Below the pieces are notes generated by a model, which was not told the DNA's origin, ran no database searches, and saw only the letters and a list, made by a program, of their open reading frames with translations. The translations under genes and the position numbers were made by a program. From Chloroflexota bacterium (GTDB lineage: Bacteria; Chloroflexota; Anaerolineae; Anaerolineales; Anaerolineaceae): a DNA stretch of 64,000 nt. The DNA lies in contig WOUT01000004.1 of the NCBI GenBank assembly GCA_009773005.1, forward strand, positions 35,103 to 99,102. The letters run 5' to 3'. Below are positions 52,230 to 61,850 of this stretch, in pieces (positions within the stretch are counted from its first letter, which is position 1; the number at the start of each line of letters is the position of its first letter).

Positions 52230-53061
52230 GATCAAAGATTGGTTAATTGAGTCGACTGCTCTTCTTTCCAATCATTCTGAATTCCCATTTATCGAAACTC
52301 AGGTATTATTGGCCTTCGTGACCGGCAAATCGCGAGAGTGGTTGATTGGCCACCCAGTTGTTCAACTTACTAATGATCAGCTTGGTCGACTATCAACCCT
52401 TCGTGCCCGTTTGATAGAAGGCGAACCTTTGCCTTATCTCACTGGAAAACAAGCCTTTTTTGGTCTTGACTTTGCGGTGGATAATCATGTGCTCATCCCG
52501 CGCCCTGAAACGGAGTTATTGGTTGGCGAGTGTATTCAATGGCTAAATGGACATCCCTCCAAACGGAAAATGGTTGATGTCGGCACTGGTTCCGGTGCAA
52601 TTGCTGTCATATTGGCTCATCAATTCAACGACCTGGACGTCACCGCTATTGACTGCAGCGCAGAAGCGCTTGCCATTGCAAGCGAAAATGCCAAGACTTA
52701 TTATGTAGATGGGCAAGTACACTTTCTTAAAAACGATCTTTTAACCGGACTCGAAGACCGATTCGACCTGATTGCTGCCAATTTACCTTATATTCCTTCC
52801 GAAGTATTGAAAAGTCTAACAGTTTCAAAATATGAGCCTCGCCTTGCTCTGGATGGCGGCGCGGATGGTCTTGGCCTCATCAGGCAATTGATCGAACAAT
52901 CAAAAAACCGAATAAAACCGGGCGGATTGATCATTTTAGAAATTGAAACCAGTCAGTCTGCTGCTTGCCTGAAACTGGCTGAAAACGCCTTCCCACTTGC
53001 TGAAATTACCCCCATGATTGACCTTGCCAAACACCCCAGAATTATTAAAATTCAGTTATAA
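52216..53061 (+). CDS. prmC: Release factor glutamine methyltransferase
   Basis: 281 residues from the ATG at 52216, overlapping the end of prfA; a longer in-frame reading from 51976 lies inside prfA. Motifs are PRPETELLVGE and MVDVGTGSGAIAVILA. The usual NPPY catalytic motif reads NLPY (AANLPYIPS). It methylates the glutamine of the GGQ loop in RF1 and RF2. tsaC follows after 11 bases. Confidence 0.95.
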   Translation: MTKIEIKDWLIESTALLSNHSEFPFIETQVLLAFVTGKSREWLIGHPVVQLTNDQLGRLSTLRARLIEGEPLPYLTGKQAFFGLDFAVDNHVLIPRPETELLVGECIQWLNGHPSKRKMVDVGTGSGAIAVILAHQFNDLDVTAIDCSAEALAIASENAKTYYVDGQVHFLKNDLLTGLEDRFDLIAANLPYIPSEVLKSLTVSKYEPRLALDGGADGLGLIRQLIEQSKNRIKPGGLIILEIETSQSAACLKLAENAFPLAEITPMIDLAKHPRIIKIQL

Positions 53062-53072
53062 ACGAGGTGGAC

Positions 53073-53702
53073 ATGCAGACTTTGATACTGCCCGTAGATC
53101 AACCAGGTGCGATCGAATCAGCGCTCGCTCTATTCAAAGCAGGGGAAATTGTCGCTTTTCCAACGGATACAGTGTACGGATTGGGGGCGAACGCCTTTCA
53201 CGCACCGGGGATCATTAAGCTCTTCGAAGCCAAAGGCAGGGATTCCAACAATGCCATCGCAATCCTCATCGGCTCGTTAGATCAAACAAGCCTGCTCACA
53301 GACTGCATGACCGATATTGCACTTCGATTGACTGAAGCCTTCTGGCCTGGCGGATTGACCGTCATCGTCCCTAAAAAAAATACGCTGCCGGAACTGATCT
53401 CCACTACAGATCGGATCGGTATTCGCATCCCAAACCATCCTGTTACATTGGAGCTTCTAAGGACATTTGGCCCACTTGCCACTACCTCTGCCAATTTGGC
53501 GGGGAAAAGCAACCCGCAAAACGCCTACGATGTTTACGAACAGCTCAACGGTCGGGTCCCACTGATCCTCAATGATGGAGACTGTCCGGGAGGGATTCCC
53601 TCAACAGTAGTCGATTGCAGTGGAACAGAACCAATTATTTTAAGGGAAGGCGCTATTTCAAACAAAGCTATCCAAAGGGTAATGGAAGGCAAGAAACCGT
53701 AA
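53073..53702 (+). CDS. tsaC: L-threonylcarbamoyladenylate synthase
   Basis: 209 residues from the ATG at 53073 (GAGGTGG upstream). The YrdC/Sua5 fold shows IVAFPTDTVYGLGAN, KGRDSNNAIAILIG, GIRIPNHPVTLELL and ATTSANLAG. The short form lacks the Sua5 domain. It makes threonylcarbamoyl-AMP for the t6A37 tRNA modification. It is the last gene of prfA-prmC-tsaC, a common bacterial order. Confidence 0.96.
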   Translation: MQTLILPVDQPGAIESALALFKAGEIVAFPTDTVYGLGANAFHAPGIIKLFEAKGRDSNNAIAILIGSLDQTSLLTDCMTDIALRLTEAFWPGGLTVIVPKKNTLPELISTTDRIGIRIPNHPVTLELLRTFGPLATTSANLAGKSNPQNAYDVYEQLNGRVPLILNDGDCPGGIPSTVVDCSGTEPIILREGAISNKAIQRVMEGKKP

Positions 53703-53817
53703 TAAATTCCTGGACATTTCTAATCAGACTCCTAACGTATCGGTATATTATTTCCGTCGAATTCGACTCAAGAATCCCACGCTCTTGGTAGTCTTCCATC
53801 ATCGCGGGTTTTGCTTT

Positions 53818-55551
53818 TCACTTGGCAATCCATTGATTTTTTAGCGCGTTCAAAGCAGCATAATTTCCTCCGTCTAGCAGCATGGATTTGTGATTTCCTC
53901 TCTCGATGATCCTTCCCAATCCGAGCAAGATGATCTCATCCATTTGTTCCATATGCGAAAAATCATGAGTAATGAAAAAGATTCCACAGTGTTGAAATAC
54001 ATCGAAGATGGTTTTCATGATCTTGTTCCCCGTGAATGGGTCCATATGAATATCAGGTTCATCGAGTAGCAAGAATGGACGATCCTGAAGCAGCGCCCGC
54101 GCGATTGCGACCCGCTGCCGCTCTCCCCCGCTCAAGCGCAGCCCTTGGTCGCCTACCCAGGTATCTAACCCTTGCGGTAGTTTATTCACCCGCTCATAAA
54201 GGTCAGCCAGGCGGAGAACCTGGTGAAGTTCCGCTTCGGTTGCATTGGGGTTTGCTAAAAGCAAGTTATCCCGCAGACTGGCGCTGAATAAATAAGTCTT
54301 TTGAGATATCACGCCAAAAAATGCCCTGGATACGTACGGATTGATCCTGGTTGATTCAATATTATCAAAATACATCTTTCCTTCATCGGGTGACCAAAAC
54401 CGCAGGAGCAGGTTCATCAGGCTGGTTTTACCTGCCCCGCTGGGTCCGATCAAAGCAACTTTCTTGCCCTGCTCCAAAAAGAGATTGATACCAAGCAACT
54501 GAAAGGCTTGGTCTTGCGCATATCTAAAATTAACTTCCTCAAGTCGGATAGAACGAGGAGTCGTAATGAATTTCTCAGTCGAAATGACTCGATTAGATTG
54601 ACTCGAACCTGATATCGAGAACAACCTTCTGGCAGATTCCAGACTGGCATTTAGGTTCTGGGCCGCCTGAGGTAAGGTGGCCGTTGACTCAAAACTCGCC
54701 ATTGCCAGGAGCGTAATCACTGCCAGCGTCACACCGCTGATTGATCCACCGTCGACCATTGGGATAGCTGTCCAAAGCACCCCAAGAATGATCAGATTCA
54801 GGATCGCTAACGATAACCCGGAGTTGATACCGCTTAACAACGCCAATTTCAACTGTATCTCTCCTGATTTCCGGCTTTCCTTTTTGATCTCGTCAAACCA
54901 AATCGTCTGCATTCCGTAAGTCTGTAAATCTTCCAACCCCTGCAAAGTTTCTACCAGTCGCGAAGATAGACCGGAACGAGCGTCGGTCATCTCCCGAGCG
55001 GTCTTGTATGTGACAAGGATTGTCTCCAAAGGCAAAATGAACCCGGTGATAAATAACCCCGCGGCCAAGATCATTCCCAGCTCCACCGCGTATCCACCGA
55101 TGAACAGGCTGACCCCGATACCTGTGACAAGCGCTACCACCACAGGTGAAATTACTCTGACGTAGAAGTTTTCCAGCGTTTCGAGATCTCCCATCACTCG
55201 GTCGAGCAAATCGCCGACTTTTTTGGTGTACAGTTCCGCTGGCGGTGCGGATTCGACCTGCCGGTAAAACCACTCACGCAGATGTGACAGTACGCGTAAA
55301 TTAACCGAATGGGAAACAAGTCTTTCGAGATATCGGAACCCTGCCCGGCTGATGCCAAAGAAACGTACTCCCACGATCGCCACTTGCAGCTCCGCGATGG
55401 ATGGGTGCAGCGCGGCGGACGCGATCAGATAAGCTGAAGTACCCAGCATCCCTATACCCGCTGCGATCGTCGCGACCCCTAACAGGATAGATAACAAAAT
55501 CTCTTTTACAAAAGGTTTTAAAAAGCGCAGGAGTTTTAGGGTCGTTCTCAT
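53818..55551 (-). CDS. cydC: ABC exporter CydC-like half
   Basis: 577 residues. Six membrane segments make up the exporter core (about 10-300). The ATPase domain has Walker A GPSGAGKTSL, signature LSGGERQRVAIARA and Walker B FLLLDEPD. CydC partners CydD in exporting glutathione or cysteine, needed for haem-containing bd oxidase assembly. The ATG overlaps the cydD stop by 4 bases. No cydAB is in the window. Confidence 0.9.
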   Translation of the reverse strand: MRTTLKLLRFLKPFVKEILLSILLGVATIAAGIGMLGTSAYLIASAALHPSIAELQVAIVGVRFFGISRAGFRYLERLVSHSVNLRVLSHLREWFYRQVESAPPAELYTKKVGDLLDRVMGDLETLENFYVRVISPVVVALVTGIGVSLFIGGYAVELGMILAAGLFITGFILPLETILVTYKTAREMTDARSGLSSRLVETLQGLEDLQTYGMQTIWFDEIKKESRKSGEIQLKLALLSGINSGLSLAILNLIILGVLWTAIPMVDGGSISGVTLAVITLLAMASFESTATLPQAAQNLNASLESARRLFSISGSSQSNRVISTEKFITTPRSIRLEEVNFRYAQDQAFQLLGINLFLEQGKKVALIGPSGAGKTSLMNLLLRFWSPDEGKMYFDNIESTRINPYVSRAFFGVISQKTYLFSASLRDNLLLANPNATEAELHQVLRLADLYERVNKLPQGLDTWVGDQGLRLSGGERQRVAIARALLQDRPFLLLDEPDIHMDPFTGNKIMKTIFDVFQHCGIFFITHDFSHMEQMDEIILLGLGRIIERGNHKSMLLDGGNYAALNALKNQWIAK

Positions 55552-57290
55552 TCCTTGTCCTCCATCGCATGGATCAACCGGACATACTCACCACCCACCG
55601 CCAAGAGAACTGGGTGTGTACCCTTTTCAACAAACCTTCCGTGCTGCATTACAAAGATCTCATCCGCGGCCTGCACAGTCGACAAGTGGTGGGCAATGGT
55701 TATGGATGTGCGGTCTTTGAGCAATTCCCGAGTCGCAATCAAAAGCATTTTTTCCAGTTCAGCGTCGAGGTGTGCGGTCGGTTCGTCCATGAGAACAAAT
55801 GGACTATCTTTCAAAAAGGCGCGCGCTAATGCCACACGTTGTGCTTCACCGCCACTCAAACGGGCGCCACCTTCCATAAGTTGTGTATCAAGCCCGGCAG
55901 GCAAATCTGACAATAGTTGACCCAGTAAAGCCTTTTCCAATGCGGCAGTAACCTCTTCCCGCGATCGCTCAGGGTTTAACAGGCGCACGTTTTCCAACAG
56001 GGTGGTGTTGAACATCGCTGGTTTTTGCGGAACCCAGCTGATCCCTCGCCTCCAAATTTCAACATTCCACTCGCAAATATCCACTCCGTTGATCATGATC
56101 GCGCCGCTGTCTGGACGCATAAACTGCATTAGCAGTTGAGCGAGTGTGCTTTTACCCGCTCCGCTCTCACCCACCAGAGCGTAATGCTTACCGGATTCGA
56201 TCTCCAGGTTGATTCGATCCAGCGTTTTTTCTGAATTTCCAGGGTACATGAAAGTCATTTCCCGAGCAACCAGGCGAAATGGTTTATAAAATGGGTTCGT
56301 CTGCTGCGATTCTCTTGTGTCGAATGCTGGTTTCTGTTCAGGCAGATCCAGAAGTTCAAAGATGCGCCTGGCAGCGGTCAACCCGGTCATTCCGGCATGA
56401 TAACGCGCGCTGAGGTTACGCATGGGCAAGTAGAACTCCGGTGCGATCAGCAAGATGAAAAAGCCTTGTTCGAACAGGATTCTGGAATATAACAACCGCA
56501 GCCCGATCTCTACTGCAACCACAGCCATTGAGATGGTTGCCACCAGTTCCAGAACGAACGCCGAGAGGAAAGTGATCCGCAATACGGTTAACGTCACTTC
56601 ACGATATCGTTCACTAACCGCTTTCAATTCCCCGGCGCGGTCTTTGCTCCTCCCCAATATCATTAATGTGGAAAGCCCCTGCAGTGTATCGAGGAAATAA
56701 GCGCCCAGCCGGGAAAGAGCCGTCCATTGGCGTTTCGTGTGACTTTCAGACATTCTGCCGATCAACACCATGAAGAGCGGAATTACCGGCGCGGTAACCA
56801 GGAACACTACTCCGGTGAGCGGGTCAAGCGGGAAAACTATCACAAGGATAGTGACTGGCAGAATCACCGCGAGCAAGATCTGAGGCAGGAACTGACTAAA
56901 GTAAACATCCAGCGCGTCTAGACCTTGCAGCGCAGTAGTGGTCAATTCCCCGGTGCGTTCTCCCTTGAGAAAAGCTGGACCTAACCGGTTGATCTTGTCG
57001 AGAAGCTGATCTCGTAAGTCGGTCTTCACCTTCACAGCCAGCGCTCCCGCGAGAGTCTCATTTGCCACCGTGAAAACAACTCTTGCCAAAAGAACAATCA
57101 AGATTCCGCGCAGTAGTGGTACGACCTGCATCAATGCCTGCTTTTCCAGGAACACTCCTGAGATGACCCCGCTCAACAACCACGACTGTAAGACCACCAA
57201 CCCCCCTGCTGCAAAGCCGAACAGGATGGTCAGAGGAAGTAGCAGCCCGGCCGTATGCGCTTGCCGGATCAATCTGACATTGTTATTCAT
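55548..57290 (-). CDS. cydD: ABC exporter CydD-like half
   Basis: 580 residues from the ATG at 57290 (MNNNVRLIRQAHTAG); the longer frame from 57359 runs into a terminator. Six membrane segments are followed by the ATPase with GESGAGKSTLAQLL, signature LSGGEAQRVALARA and Walker B FVLMDEPTAHLD. The DVYFSQFLPQILLAVILP and LTGVVFLVTAPVIPLFM core is typical of CydD. No clear ribosome-binding site. First gene of cydDC. Confidence 0.9.
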   Translation of the reverse strand: MNNNVRLIRQAHTAGLLLPLTILFGFAAGGLVVLQSWLLSGVISGVFLEKQALMQVVPLLRGILIVLLARVVFTVANETLAGALAVKVKTDLRDQLLDKINRLGPAFLKGERTGELTTTALQGLDALDVYFSQFLPQILLAVILPVTILVIVFPLDPLTGVVFLVTAPVIPLFMVLIGRMSESHTKRQWTALSRLGAYFLDTLQGLSTLMILGRSKDRAGELKAVSERYREVTLTVLRITFLSAFVLELVATISMAVVAVEIGLRLLYSRILFEQGFFILLIAPEFYLPMRNLSARYHAGMTGLTAARRIFELLDLPEQKPAFDTRESQQTNPFYKPFRLVAREMTFMYPGNSEKTLDRINLEIESGKHYALVGESGAGKSTLAQLLMQFMRPDSGAIMINGVDICEWNVEIWRRGISWVPQKPAMFNTTLLENVRLLNPERSREEVTAALEKALLGQLLSDLPAGLDTQLMEGGARLSGGEAQRVALARAFLKDSPFVLMDEPTAHLDAELEKMLLIATRELLKDRTSITIAHHLSTVQAADEIFVMQHGRFVEKGTHPVLLAVGGEYVRLIHAMEDKE

Positions 57291-57340
57291 TCGTTCAATT
57301 TTGCCCGAACTGATTCGATTCGTCAAATCCAGCCTTCGAC

Positions 57341-57374
57341 AAAAAAACGGCAGAGCCATCGCTCCGCCGTTTTA
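57341..57374 (-). terminator. Terminator after the secreted helical protein gene
   Basis: On the minus strand AACGGCGGAGC pairs with GCTCTGCCGTT around GATG and is followed by TTTTT. It separates this gene from cydD. Confidence 0.9.
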
Positions 57375-57392
57375 AGCCATCAACGTCCGAGT

Positions 57393-57962
57393 TTACATTC
57401 CCGGTTCCGGAGTTGGCGCCGGAGTGTTTGCAGCTCTGAAATCGCGTACCGCTTTCGCGAATTCACGCACTGCGTCGAACATTAGCTTCCGGGTTGCCTT
57501 CATTGCATCACGAGCGCTTTCGAGTGTGACGCGGGCGGCTTCAATGTCAGTGACCTTTCCATTGTCTCCAAATCCATCATGGACAGCCAAAATAGACGCG
57601 GCGTTCTCGTGTGAGGATTCTATAGCAGGGATCTTGCCTTCGAAAGCAAACAGAGCATTTTCCAACGGTGAGGTATCGATACCTTTGGCTTTCAGGGCAT
57701 CAATGCGTGCCTGAGCTTTGGAGAAGATGTCGTCATGTCTTGCAATGTTCTCAGCCTGTTTTGCCAGGGCATCCTGTGCGCGTATATAGAGGTTTTCCAG
57801 ACGCTGCTTGATCAGACCGTATTTATTCCCTTCCTGGGTTGACGGGTTTTCCCCTTGCAGTCCAACCGCGGCCACGGGTTGGGTCGGAAAAGCGAACGCC
57901 ATTATTCCGACTAAAAGTGTTATCAATAAGCTTGTTGCGAAAACTTTCGTTAATTTTTTCAT
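57393..57962 (-). CDS. Secreted helical protein of unknown function
   Basis: 189 residues from the ATG at 57962 (MKKLTKVFATSLLITLLVG, AAAGGAG upstream). A signal peptide with a hydrophobic core (about 8-25) and Ala-x-Ala-type site precede a highly helical body rich in Lys, Glu and Ala (about 45-180, heptad-like). A short Pro-rich tail (TPAPTPEP) follows. It may coil around itself or bind a partner. No family is recognised. A perfect terminator follows. Confidence 0.75.
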   Translation of the reverse strand: MKKLTKVFATSLLITLLVGIMAFAFPTQPVAAVGLQGENPSTQEGNKYGLIKQRLENLYIRAQDALAKQAENIARHDDIFSKAQARIDALKAKGIDTSPLENALFAFEGKIPAIESSHENAASILAVHDGFGDNGKVTDIEAARVTLESARDAMKATRKLMFDAVREFAKAVRDFRAANTPAPTPEPGM

Positions 57963-58049
57963 ATCCATTCTCCTTTGATTAGTAGCTTATCAAAAGTATA
58001 GGTTGCGGATATGATGCAGCAATTATGTAAGTGTAAATTCTTTGTAATT

Positions 58050-58736
58050 TTAATCAACAAACTGCAATAAGAAGAGCACGTCTTTCAGAGCGGCAGCGAA
58101 GATCTCCCCCATGATCGCTTCGTCAACTTGATATGGACCGCCGTAAACCCCATCGCCGATGGCGTCCTTGACCTCTGACGAACTCAAAATGCGGTTCGTC
58201 ACAAATGGACGCTTTTCTCCTTGCGGCATATTAGCAGTCCGCACGAACGGAAAAGCCTCAATCCATGAAGCATGGTAAGAATGCAATCCATGCTTTTCGG
58301 CGATAGCGGAGACATTGGGGGCTTCCCACCAATCGTACCAGGACATTTTCAACCCCTCCAGTTCGTTGACCAAGTCACCGAGCGAGACCTTGGCAGGTTT
58401 GTTGCCCCCGTGACCATTGACGATCACCAGCCTCTTAAAGCCTTGATGATGCACAGAGCGGACGATATCTTCAACCACGTCTACCAGGGTCTTCACCCGC
58501 AAACTCATCGTCCCTGGATAATCGGTAAAATAAGAAGAACAGCCAAAATTCAGCGGTGGAGCAACCAGCACTCCAGATTGCTGAGACGCCGCGTCTGCGA
58601 TAGACTGCGGAATCTTCACATCTGCGCCAATGCTGATATAGCCGTGCTGTTCGGTTGCGCCAAGCACCATCATCAACCGATCGTCTTTCTTAAGGTAACC
58701 CTCAATTTCCATCCAATTCAATTCAGCGAGTCTCAT
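58050..58736 (-). CDS. Creatininase-family amidohydrolase
   Basis: 228 residues from the ATG at 58736 (MRLAELNWMEIEG, GGAAGG upstream). Metal-site motifs are GATEQHGYISIGADVKIP and VNGHGGNKPA, with the catalytic Glu/His set. The family includes creatinine amidohydrolase, MftE and FAPy deformylase, so the reaction is amide hydrolysis of an unknown substrate. It stands alone between the secreted protein and leuS, with TATAAT at about 58796-58801. Confidence 0.85.
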   Translation of the reverse strand: MRLAELNWMEIEGYLKKDDRLMMVLGATEQHGYISIGADVKIPQSIADAASQQSGVLVAPPLNFGCSSYFTDYPGTMSLRVKTLVDVVEDIVRSVHHQGFKRLVIVNGHGGNKPAKVSLGDLVNELEGLKMSWYDWWEAPNVSAIAEKHGLHSYHASWIEAFPFVRTANMPQGEKRPFVTNRILSSSEVKDAIGDGVYGGPYQVDEAIMGEIFAAALKDVLFLLQFVD

Positions 58737-58805
58737 ACTGCACACCTTCCTCACCCCTTAACCCCCCCTTCAATAATCAAACGCAAACTTTTCCCTATTA
58801 TAACG

Positions 58806-58832
58806 AAAAACCGGGATGCGCTAACACCCCGG
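58806..58832 (-). terminator. Terminator after leuS
   Basis: On the minus strand CCGGG/CCCGG around a 12-base loop is followed by TTTTTC, just beyond the leuS stop. Confidence 0.8.
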
Positions 58833-58848
58833 CTGGATCGAGTTCTTT

Positions 58849-61302
58849 CTAACGGACGATGTTGACCAGCCGTCCTTTTACGTAGATCACCTGACGCGGC
58901 TCTTTGCCTTCCAGCATTTTCTGCACGGACGCACTGGCGAGAGCGGTTTTTTTTGCCTCTTCATCGGTGATGTCCGCGGGGACGGTGACTCGGTCGCGTA
59001 GTTTGCCGTTGATCTGAACCACCAGGGTGATCTCATCCTGCGCGGCGGCGGCTTCATCCACCCTTGGCCAGAGTTGCGTATGGATAGAATAAGGTTTGCC
59101 AATCCTTGACCACAGCTCTTCGCTGATGTGGGGCGCCACAGGCGCCATCATCTTAAGATAAAGCTCAACCGCTTCCTTCCACGCCGGGCTGCCGCCCAAC
59201 TCCGGTTTCAGGCGTACCATTTCGTTGAGCAGTTCCATCAAACCAGAGACGATGGTATTAAACTCAAAGCGTTCAAAGTCATTGGTCACAGCTTTAAGGG
59301 TCTGATGCACTTTTCGGCGCAACACTTTGATACTGGCTTCCGTAGGTACGCCATTGTTGGCAGGTTCAAGCGCCACCGTCCACACACGGCGCAGCCAGCG
59401 CGCAGTGCCGTCAATGCCACCGCTGCTCCATGGGCCGCCCATATCCCAACGCGAGAAGAACATCAGATACGCGCGCAGGGTATCCGCGCCATAAGACTGC
59501 ACCAGGTTATCCGGCGCCACCACATTTCCGCGGCTCTTCGACATCTTCTCGGAATCTTCGCCCAGCACCATGCCCTGATTGCGCAGTTGCAGCATCGGTT
59601 CGTGCCCTTCCGTGATGCCCATATCGCGCAGCGCCTTGTGGAAGAAGCGCGTATAGATCAAATGCATGTTGGCGTGTTCAATGCCGCCAGTATAGGTATC
59701 CACCGGCATCCAGTAATCATATTCCTTGGGGTCGAACGGACCTTTATCGTAATCCGGGCTGAGATAGCCCAGGTGATACCACGAGGAGCACAAAAAGGTG
59801 TCCATCGTATCGGTCTCACGTTCGGCTTCGCCGCCGCATTTCGGGCAGGTTGTAATGCGCCAGGTGGGATGCAGTTTCAACGGGCTTTCCCCGGTCGGCT
59901 TCCATTCCACATCCTCGGGCAGGGTGATGGGTAATTGGTCTTCGGGAAGAGGCTGCACACCGCATTTCTGACAGAACACCATCGGGATGGGTGTACCCCA
60001 ATAACGCTGGCGCGAGATCAACCAGTCTCGCAGACGGTAATTTATGGCGGACTTTCCTGCTCCGATCTTTTCCACATATTCCAAAGCTTTTTTAAAAGAT
60101 TGGTCACCGGGGGTACCCGTCAACCCTCCGGAGTTCACCATCGTGCCGCTGGCGGGGATGGCATCGGTCATGTCTTCAGGGGTGATCAGGCTGACGCCCA
60201 TTGGCTGGATGACCACCTTGACGGGAAGGTTAAACGCGCGCGCGAACTCGAAGTCGCGCTGGTCATGTGCCGGCACAGCCATGATGGCGCCAGTTCCATA
60301 GGTCATCAACACGTAATCCGCAATCCACACCGGGATGCGCTCACCCGAAACCGGGTTTATGGCATAGCCGCCGGTGAATACGCCGGTCTTGACCTTGTCA
60401 GACGCCTCGCGTTGAATGTCGGTCTGGCGAGTAGAATCGAGAATGTACTGCTCCACCTCGGCTTGCTGCTCGGGTGTGGTCAATTTTTGTACCAGCGGAT
60501 GCTCAGGCGCAAGTACCATGAAGGTCGCGCCCCATAGCGTATCTGGTCTAGTGGTAAAGACTTCGAGCGGATCGCCAACCTCGGTCTCGAAGGTCACCAG
60601 GGCGCCTTCCGATTTGCCGATCCAGTTGGTTTGCAGCACGCGCACGCGCTCAGGCCAGTCGATATTGTCATAGGTAATGAGTTCTTCGGCATATTTAGTA
60701 GTGCGGAAGAACCACTGGGTGAGGTCTTTCTTGATCACCGGTGTGCCGCAGCGTTCACAGTGACGGTCGTCGCCCCACACCTGCTCGCGGGCGAGCGTTG
60801 TATTGCAGTGCGGGCACCAATCCACCGGGGATAATTTGCGGTAAGCCAGCCCATTTTTATAGAGTTGAAGGAAGAACCACTGCGTCCAGCGATAGTATTT
60901 TTCATCAGCCGAGACCATCTCGCGGCGCCAGTCGAACATCGCGCCCATCGTCCTGAATTGTTTGCGCATCTTTTCGATGTTGGCGTAAGTCCAGGTTTTG
61001 GGGTGGATGTTGTGTTTGATGGCTGCATTCTCGGCAGGCAAACCAAAAGCGTCAAAGCCCATCGGAAAGAGCACGTTGTAGCCGTTCATGCGTTTGAAAC
61101 GGGCGCGCGCGTCCGAAGGAGAGATGGCGTACCAATGCCCGATGTGCAGGTCGCCCGAGGGATACGGGAGCATCGTTAGCGCGTAATGCTTTGGACGCGA
61201 TTCGTCGATGTTGGATTCATAGAGATGGTCAGCCTCCCATTTCTGCTGCCACTTGCTCTCGATCTCGTTCGGGTTGTATAAGGGGACGTTGGTGTGCGCC
61301 AT
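58849..61302 (-). CDS. leuS: Leucine-tRNA ligase
   Basis: 817 residues from the ATG at 61302 (MAHTNVPLYNP, GGAGC upstream). The HIGH-type motif is PYPSGDLHIGHW. The zinc-binding cysteines are CPHC and CERC. A CP1 editing domain (about 220-420) with the TTRPDTLWGATF motif follows. KMSKS is in SEKMSKSRGN and the C-terminal extension closes the protein. It charges tRNA-Leu and corrects mischarged isoleucine or valine. It sits behind a leucine T-box. Confidence 0.98.
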   Translation of the reverse strand: MAHTNVPLYNPNEIESKWQQKWEADHLYESNIDESRPKHYALTMLPYPSGDLHIGHWYAISPSDARARFKRMNGYNVLFPMGFDAFGLPAENAAIKHNIHPKTWTYANIEKMRKQFRTMGAMFDWRREMVSADEKYYRWTQWFFLQLYKNGLAYRKLSPVDWCPHCNTTLAREQVWGDDRHCERCGTPVIKKDLTQWFFRTTKYAEELITYDNIDWPERVRVLQTNWIGKSEGALVTFETEVGDPLEVFTTRPDTLWGATFMVLAPEHPLVQKLTTPEQQAEVEQYILDSTRQTDIQREASDKVKTGVFTGGYAINPVSGERIPVWIADYVLMTYGTGAIMAVPAHDQRDFEFARAFNLPVKVVIQPMGVSLITPEDMTDAIPASGTMVNSGGLTGTPGDQSFKKALEYVEKIGAGKSAINYRLRDWLISRQRYWGTPIPMVFCQKCGVQPLPEDQLPITLPEDVEWKPTGESPLKLHPTWRITTCPKCGGEAERETDTMDTFLCSSWYHLGYLSPDYDKGPFDPKEYDYWMPVDTYTGGIEHANMHLIYTRFFHKALRDMGITEGHEPMLQLRNQGMVLGEDSEKMSKSRGNVVAPDNLVQSYGADTLRAYLMFFSRWDMGGPWSSGGIDGTARWLRRVWTVALEPANNGVPTEASIKVLRRKVHQTLKAVTNDFERFEFNTIVSGLMELLNEMVRLKPELGGSPAWKEAVELYLKMMAPVAPHISEELWSRIGKPYSIHTQLWPRVDEAAAAQDEITLVVQINGKLRDRVTVPADITDEEAKKTALASASVQKMLEGKEPRQVIYVKGRLVNIVR

Positions 61303-61329
61303 TTTGTGCTCCATTCATCGGACTTAAAT

Positions 61330-61575
61330 AAAAAACTCTTCTCCCATCAGGGACGAAGAGATTCTCCGCGGTACCACCCTGCTTGTCTGAAAGTTCCAGA
61401 CCGCTCAAGACGCTGTAACGGGCTCACCCGTCACCGGCTACTGGATTTCACCGGCAAAGCTACCCTTCCACATGAGGGAGTCAGGCGAGTTCAATCTGAT
61501 GCGCTCCTTTGCGCTGTGCCGGGTTCACACCACTCTCTCCCGGCTCGCTGGCGGATGATCTACTACTCCTGCTTT
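61330..61575 (-). ncRNA. T-box leader (leucine) controlling leuS
   Basis: On the mRNA the T-box core AGGGUGGUACCGCG lies at 61367-61381 and is followed by the terminator hairpin CUCUUCgUCCC/GGGAgAAGAG with a T run (61326-61358). Stem I closes as GGAGU/ACUCC. Its specifier loop shows GAA-CUC-GCC, a Leu codon, at 61487-61489. When uncharged tRNA-Leu binds, the antiterminator forms and leuS is read. Almost no space separates this from the upstream tRNA-Ala gene. Confidence 0.9.
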
Positions 61576-61583
61576 TGCTTTAG

Positions 61584-61656
61584 TGGACCCAGGGAGGTTC
61601 GAACTCCCGGCCTCCTCAATGCCATTGAGGCGCGCTCCCAGCTGCGCTATGGGCCC
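61584..61656 (-). tRNA. tRNA-Ala (anticodon GGC)
   Basis: 73 bases. Acceptor GGGCCCA/TGGGTCC with the Ala identity pair G3-T70, anticodon stem CCTCA/TGAGG with loop ATGGCAT, and T-loop TTCGAAC. It reads GCC (and GCU). CCA is not encoded. Confidence 0.96.
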
Positions 61657-61695
61657 AGATTTGCTGGTTTGTTTCTTCGAGCCTGCTGACTCTTG

Positions 61696-61768
61696 TGGAC
61701 CTGGGGGGATTCGAACCCCCGGCCTCTTCAGTGCGATTGAAGCGCGCTCCCAACTGCGCTACAGGCCC
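61696..61768 (-). tRNA. tRNA-Ala (anticodon CGC)
   Basis: 73 bases. Acceptor GGGCCTG/CAGGTCC with G3-T70, anticodon stem CTTCA/TGAAG with loop ATCGCAC, and T-loop TTCGAAT. It reads GCG. CCA is not encoded. It lies 39 bases upstream of the other tRNA-Ala on the same strand. Confidence 0.96.
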
Positions 61769-61850
61769 GTGTTCACAAATGCAAAGGGGATTTTACCTGA
61801 GAGGTGGGTCATTGTCAAGGAAATGCAATGAGGTGAACTACCGAGATGCC

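Noticed and set aside
61583..61831. Open frames across the tRNA-Ala genes
   Set aside because: They read through two clear tRNA genes and have no start signals.
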